This document shows, in pieces, positions 56,985 to 64,000 of a DNA stretch of 64,000 nucleotides. Source of the stretch: Calamus simplicifolius (taxonomy: Eukaryota > Streptophyta > Magnoliopsida > Arecales > Arecaceae); contig UESW01004996.1 in assembly GCA_900491605.1 (NCBI GenBank), positions 254,467 to 318,466 on the forward strand, read 5' to 3'. The notes beneath the pieces are model-generated. The model searched no databases. It was not told the DNA's origin and saw only the letters and a list, made by a program, of their open reading frames with translations. The first letter of the stretch is position 1, and each line of letters begins with the position of its first letter. The position numbers were made by a program, and so were the translations under genes.

Positions 56985-57235
56985 ATTTACAAACCTCAAC
57001 AAAACCAAACGATTTCCTTATCTCGGCAAAGCCAAGCTAGTTCCCCTATATTGGCAAGACCGAGTAATCTTTTAGCCTCGACAAAGCCAAACAACTCCTT
57101 ATACCTTGGTAAAGTTAAGTAATCTTTTTATCTCGGTGAGGCCGAACCAATTTACCACTCTCGGCAAAATCGAACCACTGATTTGCTTCAACCGAGCCAA
57201 GTTATGTTCGGACCTCGGCGAAAGTAATTGAAAAC
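56985..57235 (+). repeat. Minisatellite 2 of element 2
   Basis: About eight degenerate units of 28-32 bp carry cores such as CTCGGCAAAGCCAAG and TTGGCAAGACCGAG. It lies between antisense unit 2 and the end of the antisense ORF, as in element 1. Confidence 0.7.
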
Positions 57236-57436
57236 TTTTTCGTGCAATTTGACAAAAAAATAAGGTACAAGCATTCAAACTTGGCAAAATATAGAAAGGG
57301 CCATCAAGCAGGCAACATTCAAACCATAAAAAACATCAGAAAAATGCATGATTCTATTCATAAAGATCTTGACATTACAAAGTAGGAAAGTTTACAAAAT
57401 TTCTTCAAACACCAAAAAAAAATACAAAGAAAATTC

Positions 57437-60419
57437 CTAAGTCTTAGGTTCTACTTCGGCTGTGACTTCAGGAGCAGCTTCGAGAGCGATCGAAGGTGGT
57501 CAACTTGATTCGCCTACTTCGAATGTAACCGAAGGTAGAACCTTGAGTTCCACGATATCAAGCTGAGGAACCTCTCATTCTTGGTTACCCGCTGCCGAAA
57601 CCTTGGCCAAATTTGCCTCCGAAGCCACCTCAAAGTCAACATCCAGAATTTCTTCATATTCGGCTTCGGCAGACAGTTCAACCCCTGGTGTGTAGCTACT
57701 ATAAAATTCAGCTTTTGGAAAGGAGAGGTTTAAATCTGGGAATTTTTGGAATACCCTTGCTAGTGCTTCCTCCCCTCCAACCCGATATGCGTTGGCACAA
57801 GCTGCCCTTCGCTCATCCAAAAATTGGGCAGAGCTTTTATATTTCTTCATCGCCGAGGTAGCCTGCCATTTGGCTTCATCTACCTGCTCACTGAGCTCAG
57901 AGCATTTTTGATGACTTCAAGCCAGCTCTCTTCTCAAAGCCTTTATTCGGTCGTTAGCATCGACCATAATGTTGTCCACCTGAAAAAATAAGGTTGACTG
58001 AACTAATGACGATTAGGCAAGAAGCATAAAATGGGTAAAGCAGAGTAGCTCGAACCGTACCTCTTTATCTTGCTAAGCCTTCTCTGACTTCATTTTGCTT
58101 AATCTGATCGTGAGCCTCTATTGCATCCTCCTTATACTGAAGCATCCTTTTCATGATATCATCGATCCTCAGCTGCCGGTCTTCATTTTCTTTTTGAGCT
58201 TGAGCCAAGTTGGTGGTAGTCTGGCAGTATGCTCTTGATACCATATGGACTTATCGTTTTCCTCGGCAAGTCTCTTATTCAAACCGTTCGTTTCCTTGCC
58301 AAATAGTTTATTTAACCCATTCCACTTCTCGGCAAAATGCTTATTCAGAGTTTCACCTCTTTGGCATGCTTGGCTCGGCAATGCAACAACTTAGACTGGG
58401 CCTTATCGGCTAATTCACGAGCTCCCATAAGCTTATTGATTTTAGCTCGAAGCTTTACATTTCTTTTCGAGCAACATGTCCTGCCTTGACTGATCGTTCA
58501 AGCTCTCCTTGAACTAATGCCAGGTTTTAAAAGTTTCATCGACAGACGCTGCCTTCTCCTAAAGAGTAGCAACCTTCCTTCTGGATTGGGCATAGGCTCT
58601 CATTATTAAGTTCAGGCGAAAGCTCAACATCCTTATTAAAACGACATTCTGCAACAAAGCTCTGTTAATAAATTTCGACCGAATAGATCAATAAGAGCAA
58701 AACACCTTGATGTTTCAACTTACCCGAGAGTCATAGAACATTGCAATCCTGGTTAAGGGATAATTAGCGATCTCAAGTAAAAGATCAACATCCCTCGGCA
58801 TGCCAAATTGTCCGAATGCTGCGGCAACAAGGTCTTCTTCGATGGGTCCCATCACCGAAGAGCTTTCCCCTTTGTCCAAGGCGTGGATCGAATCACGGCG
58901 GCCAACATCTCCTTGGCTTCAGGGTCAGGCAAGACCGAGTCAATGATCGACGGATTAATCTGAAGTGCCTCAGTCCGAGGAGTTTCAATTCGTTTGGCTT
59001 CTCTGACCAAGGCCTCGATCTAGGCAGCTTCAACCCGATTGACTCCTTCGACCTGAGGAGCCTTGGTTTGGGTAGCCTCTTCATCTGTGGATTCTTCTTG
59101 ATCCACGACATTCCTTCGATGTCCCTCGACTCCCTCTGTACCCTAGCATCTCCTCCAGCCTCCCTCGGTGCCTCTGAGGGAAGCACTTCGACAATAGGCT
59201 CCTCCTGCACTTTGGTGTCCCCTCCAGTCTTTCTTGGCTCCCCTTGTGCCTCAACACCCTCCCAAGCTATCCTTGATTCTTCTAGGGGGAGTTCTCCAAC
59301 AGAAGCTAGTACTTTAGTATCTCCCTCGGCCTCCCTTATCTCCTCAACTGGAGCTGGAGGGTCTCCTTCATGAGTTGGGGGGTCTCCTAGGCTTTTAACC
59401 CCCTCGGATTGCGACTCCTTATCCCCGGACGGAGGAGCCATGCGGTTATATGATAGTGTTCCATCAGAGTCATCCGATATCACCATTACTCGCCCACCAG
59501 AACTTCGTCGATCATTTCTCCCAATGTTTCCTCAGCCATCAGCCTTCCTTCGATCGCCTACCCCTCTTCCACCATCGGTTTCTCCTTCGGAAGGCGAAGC
59601 TTCTTTCTAGGCTCGCATCTTTCCTCGGAATTGGGTTTTCTTTGGCGCTTGCCCAGCTCTTCCTTTATCTGGGCCACGAACTTCAATCTATCGGCTATGA
59701 ATACAGTAAGCAAGAATTGAGTCAACTATAAAATTGTCGAGGTCCAATCAACATAAGAGAGGGATAAAAACTTACCTCAGGGATCAACGGGGCTAAGTCC
59801 GGCATTGAAAAGGGCATCATCGGTCAAGAGAATGCTAACTGAGAATATTCGACCACTGCGAAAGATGGTTAGCTCCTCTTCTTCTTCCTTAGACAGCTTT
59901 GGATGCGCATTTGAATCTTTCACATAATTCCCCCATACTCGAGGGAAGTCGAAATCGATGTTCCCTTCGGTAATGAAAAATCAAAACTTCCACCCCTTTA
60001 TGGAGGACTGAGTCTTCGATATCCTCTTGAACAACCTTCGGGGTCCAACATAAGGCCATTCTGAATTTCTTCCGAGGACAAGACTGTAGCAGACTCGAAA
60101 CATAGGAAGCATTGTTGTTACCCCAAGCGGTTGCACATCGATATGAATTCGATGATATTGTGCCAGCTGTTTGGAGCTACCATCATTGGACAAATTCTAT
60201 AAAATCTCATTATTTCCTTCACCAAGGGATGGATAGGGAACTAAAGGCCCGCTCTTAGGTTCTCTTCATAGAGGAAGACCTCGGACTCCAATCGATCTGT
60301 AACTCTTTGCTCAGGCTTGGCACCCATAGACTAATATCTTGAGGAATCCCATACCTTTGGCGGATTCTCTCCAAATCTTTCAAGGTGATCAAGAAAGCAA
60401 TATCACTCGGGCGTTCCAT
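57437..60419 (-). pseudogene. Antisense ORF (Tat aORF), element 2
   Basis: On the minus strand it starts AATATGG at 60419 (MERPSDIAFLITLKDLERIR). Then come VGPRRLFKRISK and SSIKGWKF, in the same order as in element 1. A long acidic and Pro/Ser-rich part follows (59486-58893, beginning MVISDDSDGTLSYN), and then Lys/Glu-rich coiled-coil segments with intron-like interruptions (58700-57900). A C-terminal acidic motif EEILDVDFEVASEAN is matched by DEDALDIDFEVAL in element 1, and the stop context CCTAAGACTTAG is shared too. There are frame breaks throughout. The family is typical of Tat elements and its function is unknown. Confidence 0.72.
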
Positions 60420-60533
60420 ATTTTTGAACTGAATGAAAGGAGCTCTGATCGGAATCACATATGTTTTGAAAGAAAAGCCTTTGGGGGAGAAGGAAAAAGG
60501 CAGCGTAGTAGGAAATAGAGCTGCCCCAATATC

Positions 60534-60540
60534 TTTTAAA
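60534..60540 (-). promoter_or_regulatory. TATA box of the antisense ORF, element 2
   Basis: The minus strand reads GTGGTTTAAAAGATATTGGG, about 120 bases upstream of the ATG at 60419. Its placement between polypurine tract and antisense ORF matches element 1. Confidence 0.5.
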
Positions 60541-60820
60541 CCACCTCAGCAAAAAGGCAGGATATCACCACCAGCAAGGATCCCCAAACGTCCAAGCTAC
60601 CAACATGGGTGCTATAAGCGCAGAAATTTGTCATGTGTCATTCCCTCAACCATCGTTTGTGGCAAATGAGGGGTCCCATCCTATCCGTTCAAGAAGGTGA
60701 TGGAGCGACGATGTGGCATTTATGAGGCTATCATTATATGCCTTTTCAAATTCAAATCCCTCGAGTCAAATTGAACCATCTGAAACTCTACTCCCTATGC
60801 ACGAACCTATCCTTCAGACT

Positions 60821-60835
60821 AGGGAGTGGGAGGCA
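60821..60835 (+). promoter_or_regulatory. Polypurine tract of Tat element 2
   Basis: AGGGAGTGGGAGGCA lies directly before the 3' LTR (TGTTATGCGG). It corresponds to the tract at 30240-30254 in element 1. Confidence 0.85.
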
Positions 60836-61917
60836 TGTTATGCGGGATAAAATCGTTATTGCATTAATATCCATGCATATGATGAAAAGGCTAGGATCAT
60901 TTTCAATTTACAATTCGTCAGCTGTCACGTTCATAAAAAGACAGAACTGTTACGCCTCAAACAAACTCAACCATCCTCATAGCTCGGCATGACCGAACTA
61001 TCTTCATAGCTCGGCAGGATCGAGTTATTTTCATACCTCGGCAAAACCAAGCTATCTCCATACCTCGACAAGACCGAGCTATTTTTATGCCTCGGCAGAA
61101 CCAATCTATCTCCATAGCTTGGTAGGGCCAAGCTATCTCCATAACTCGGTAAGACCGAGCCATCTTCATACCTCGATAAGATCAAGCTATTTTCTCTTTC
61201 GGCTCAAGCGCCCTTGCTATCTAGCATTATGCCAAGTCCTCTGCGTGGTGAACGGCTCTGATCATTTGATTTTCAAAGCAATCCTCTTAAAATAGAAGGA
61301 GCCGAACATGATCCTCTGATGCCAATCAATGAAAGTTCAAATCCTTGATTATTTGGCAGAATTTCAACGTCCGTTTCTAGCATTCCCAAGAATGAAATAA
61401 AACCAATAAAGCAAAAAATAGCTTAGTGCTTATAAATAAACCAATCTCAAAGCACCTATCAGCTTTCTTGGCCATCAGTCCTCTAGCTAACAGAATTCGA
61501 ATCTTACTGGCCCCATAACCAACCAGATTCGAATCGTACCGGCTCTCAGCTTCCCAAGACACATCCAAGAAGTCAAGTATTAACCGGCCATCATTCCAAC
61601 AGTTTATAAATACCTGGTCCTAAGACCTTTTTAGGTACGCTCTATGCTCATATGCTCACTCTGAACTGAAAAAGCTCAAGCAGAGTTCTAAAGCTCTCGA
61701 GAGACCATTCTTAAGGGACTCTTCTGTGAGAGCCTTCTTCTGATATATGATTGCTGAGAAATTGCTACTGATTTGGGCGTCGAAGGGTCTTTCGCAGAGG
61801 CTATCCCCAATGCTTCCTGCGTGAAGACTGTCTTGCAAGTTCATCCGGATGGAAGATCGTCATCCGGATCCAGAAGCGAGCCACATCCAAGTTAAAGAGT
61901 GGATTTCTATGGCAATA
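60836..61917 (+). repeat. 3' LTR of Tat element 2
   Basis: The LTR is 1082 bp, from TGTTATGCGG to GGCAATA, followed by the target duplication GCAAC. It contains eight 27-bp repeats at 60978-61193 (CATACCTCGGCAAGACCGAG-type core, then CTATCTC) and TATA-like boxes at 61431-61438 and 61605-61612. It is uninterrupted, unlike the 5' LTR. Confidence 0.9.
60978..61193 (+). repeat. 27-bp LTR minisatellite, eight units
   Basis: Units read CATAGCTCGGCAGGATCGAG plus TTATTTT, with variations. The 5' LTR keeps three units (42750-42830) before the hAT insertion. The core dyad CTCGGC/(G/A)CCGAG is the same as in the internal minisatellites of both elements. Confidence 0.85.
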
Positions 61918-61926
61918 GCAACCTTA

Positions 61927-62994
61927 GAGGGGAGCCGAGGCCACTCTTGTGAAACGATCTCCTACTTATCTTAGACCAAGTCTAAGGTGCATTTTTAGGA
62001 AGTCATTTCATGCCATTTCATTTCATTGACTCAACCAAGCATTGTGCAACTAAAGTAGCTTCTTTCATATCCACATATTTATCCTAATTAAAAATATTTT
62101 ATTTAATAAATATTAATTAAAATATAAAGCATTATTAATTATTCATACAATGACCATTATTCTTATTCTGTGTTACTTTTATCAAAAGAGATGCATATAT
62201 AAATAACTGTAAATGCTTCCTTCACCTTGGTAAATAATAGTAACAAAAGAAACTCGTTGTTTGTAAATGTTGATATTACTGAAATCTTAGTATTAATACA
62301 GTAGCTTGTAATGATTACATATTTGCAATGTGCATGAAAATCACATCAAAGTATCACTAAATTACTTTACATATAACGTAATTTTTGCATAAGAGAAAAA
62401 TAAACATCATCTCATGCAAAAAATAAATATTGGTTCTGATATCGTAATGTAAAGGTTTTTACGTGTAATTGGAAGGCTATTTTAATGAACTTGCTTGTCT
62501 TTTGGAACCTATATAATGATCCTATTTATATTATTATAATGCAAACTCTGATATGTATGGGAACATATCCACTTGTTGCTCTTTGTTTTTCTTTTTGAGA
62601 AATTAGTTTGGTTTTGCTCTCACCTGTCTTGTCTTCCCTTTTGAATGCTACATCTTTGGTTGATTATTTGAACATATATTGCTTCATTTTATTATATATA
62701 AATTTTTTTTTCTATGCATAAAGTTATTTATCGAGTCTTTCTTTTAACAACCATAAATTATCTTTGAAAGATGTGTGTATATAAAATATTCTATTGTTCT
62801 CCCCTCTTCTAGTCACAAGTTATATTTAGAAAAAAAATTAATTTTTATTAATTTTTTAAAAAAAACATGAAACATATTAATAATAGAAACCCACATTTGA
62901 AATTTGAAAATGTTATCTATACATTATTTTTCCAAAAAAAAAGAGACGTTCATTTTCTATTTTTGTTTCTAGAATTTTGAATGATGCTTAAAAC
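61927..62994. other. AT-rich intergenic DNA, no gene seen
   Basis: No ORF with family features and no clear repeat were found. Poly-A and poly-T rich stretches are common near 62820-62940. Confidence 0.5.
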
Positions 62995-64000
62995 CAGGGG
63001 TGGCAATCATGTCGTATTGTGTCGTATCTGATTGTGTCATATTTTGATTGGGTTGAAAAACATCAACCCAAACATGACCTGTGAGTTAAACGGGTTAAGT
63101 AATTTCAACACGAACACGATCTGACTCGAAACACGATTAACCGACACGACCTGTGACCCGAGATTTACACAGGTCGTGTTCGGGTTAACACGACCCAACT
63201 CGGCTAACACGACCCAATCGACACGACCCAACCCAACCCGACATTCCTTTTTTTTATTAAGAAAAAGCTTTACAAGAAACAAAGAAGAAAAAGCCAAATT
63301 TTAGCTTTAAACCTTCAAGACAAATAATTGATTTACTCATTAAGCAAAAAAATCAAATTTACAAGTACAATGCTGTCAATGCATGGCAGTCCCTGTATCA
63401 AATTATTAATGCAACAAAACTACCAGATGCAAGCAATCTGGTTTCAGCACTTGAACACAATAGCTATCCAGTCCAACATAGCATAACAAAAAAAAAACAA
63501 AAATTTAAACGTTTTACATTAAACAAAGACATTAAAACATCACAACTATCCCAAAATAAATACAAATCTTCACAATATTACAACTATTCAAAAAGTTTTA
63601 CAAATATCCCAAAGCAATATTACATGAAGTTAGGGCCATCAAGATGCTTGTCTCAAATCCTCTTCAATCTTCATCTTCTAAATTTGGCCAACATCCTGCC
63701 AAAAACATATTAAGCTTTTAACCCCAATAAATATAGAAATAGAATGGTTATTGTGACAAAAAAATAAAACAAACACATAAGGTTGAGAAGAAGAGTTGGG
63801 TTTTACGACTCACACACATCAACAATCAAGATCCACAATAACATTTGAACATTGCACCGACACATCCTCTTCATTTCTGTTCAAAGTCGGATTTATAACA
63901 TCTTCTACCAACTCTTTCAATTGCACTTGTGAATTTTCTAAATGATAATACGGAAAGCATATAAATAAAAATTCAATATTTGTAAAAATAATTAAATATC
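62995..64000. mobile_element. Terminal part of a hAT transposon running out of the window
   Basis: The terminus CAGGGGTGGCAATC at 62995 is followed by a dense cluster of subterminal words ACACGACC, AACACGACCCAA and CGTGTTCGGGTTAA (63100-63240) in both orientations, typical of hAT ends where transposase binds. The other end is outside the window. The interior to 64000 is AT-rich and may hold the last exon of a minus-strand transposase. Confidence 0.72.
63819..63937 (-). CDS. Possible last exon of a hAT gene (partial)
   Basis: On the minus strand an acceptor-like TATCATTTAG precedes an open stretch reading NSQVQLKELVEDVI, then NRNEEDVSVQCSN, and ending VDLDC at a TGA (63819-63821). Its position inside a hAT terminus suggests the transposase C-terminus, but no diagnostic motif is present and the rest of the gene lies outside the window. 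Confidence 0.25.

Larger units (their letters stand above)
42610..61917 (+). mobile_element. Tat element 2: Ty3/gypsy retrotransposon with nested hAT insertion
   Basis: The element is flanked by a perfect 5-bp target duplication, GCAAC at 42605-42609 and 61918-61922, which fixes both ends. Without the hAT insertion in its 5' LTR it is about 13.7 kb. Order: 5' LTR (42610-42833 plus 48472-49128), primer site, gag, in-frame UAG, protease, reverse transcriptase/RNase H, second RNase H, integrase, minisatellite 1, antisense unit 2 (minus strand), minisatellite 2, antisense ORF (minus strand), polypurine tract, 3' LTR 60836-61917. It carries many more stops than element 1 and has hosted a transposon that itself decayed, so it is probably the older copy. 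It is non-autonomous now. Confidence 0.9.

Noticed and set aside
1..64000. tRNA, rRNA or other structured RNA genes
   Set aside because: I scanned for tRNA-like GGTTCGAATCC arms with flanking acceptor stems and for rRNA-like blocks and found none convincing. A covariance-model search would be decisive.

Overview
The window is nuclear DNA of a flowering plant. It has one intron-bearing plant gene, AT-rich intergenic DNA with microsatellites, several MITE-like elements, hAT and LINE relics, and two large Ty3/gypsy retrotransposons of the non-chromodomain Tat type. Nothing in the sequence fixes the species.

Layout. (1) 1-4507 is the first copy of a segment that recurs in the same orientation at about 25169-29688 with roughly 99% identity by eye. 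Both copies carry a small MITE whose terminal inverted repeats are themselves palindromes, and both end inside the same retrotransposon LTR. (2) 4508-4980 is a truncated piece of another LTR, followed by about 3.7 kb of AT-rich DNA without genes. (3) 8690-13642 is the only plausible host gene: a proline-rich protein with a SURP (SWAP) RNA-processing domain and a conserved C-terminal helical domain. It has one non-coding and three coding exons and a frame break in its polyproline tract. (4) 14.4-25.2 kb holds MITEs, local duplications, a minus-strand relic carrying the same C-terminal domain as the gene, and a LINE relic. (5) 29110-42391 is Tat element 1, on the minus strand. (6) 42610-61917 is Tat element 2, on the plus strand, bounded by a perfect 5-bp target duplication (GCAAC). 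Its 5' LTR is split by a decayed hAT transposon of about 5.6 kb. (7) The right end is AT-rich DNA and the terminus of another hAT element that runs out of the window.

The two Tat elements share one plan: LTR, primer site, gag, an in-frame UAG, protease, reverse transcriptase with RNase H, a second RNase H, integrase, a minisatellite, a small antisense unit with its own TATA box and poly(A) region, a second minisatellite, a long antisense ORF, polypurine tract, LTR. All frames are damaged, so neither element looks autonomous. Comparing the two copies is the most informative part of the window. It brings out the shared in-frame UAG between gag and protease, the second antisense unit, and minisatellites built around a CTCGGC/GCCGAG dyad.
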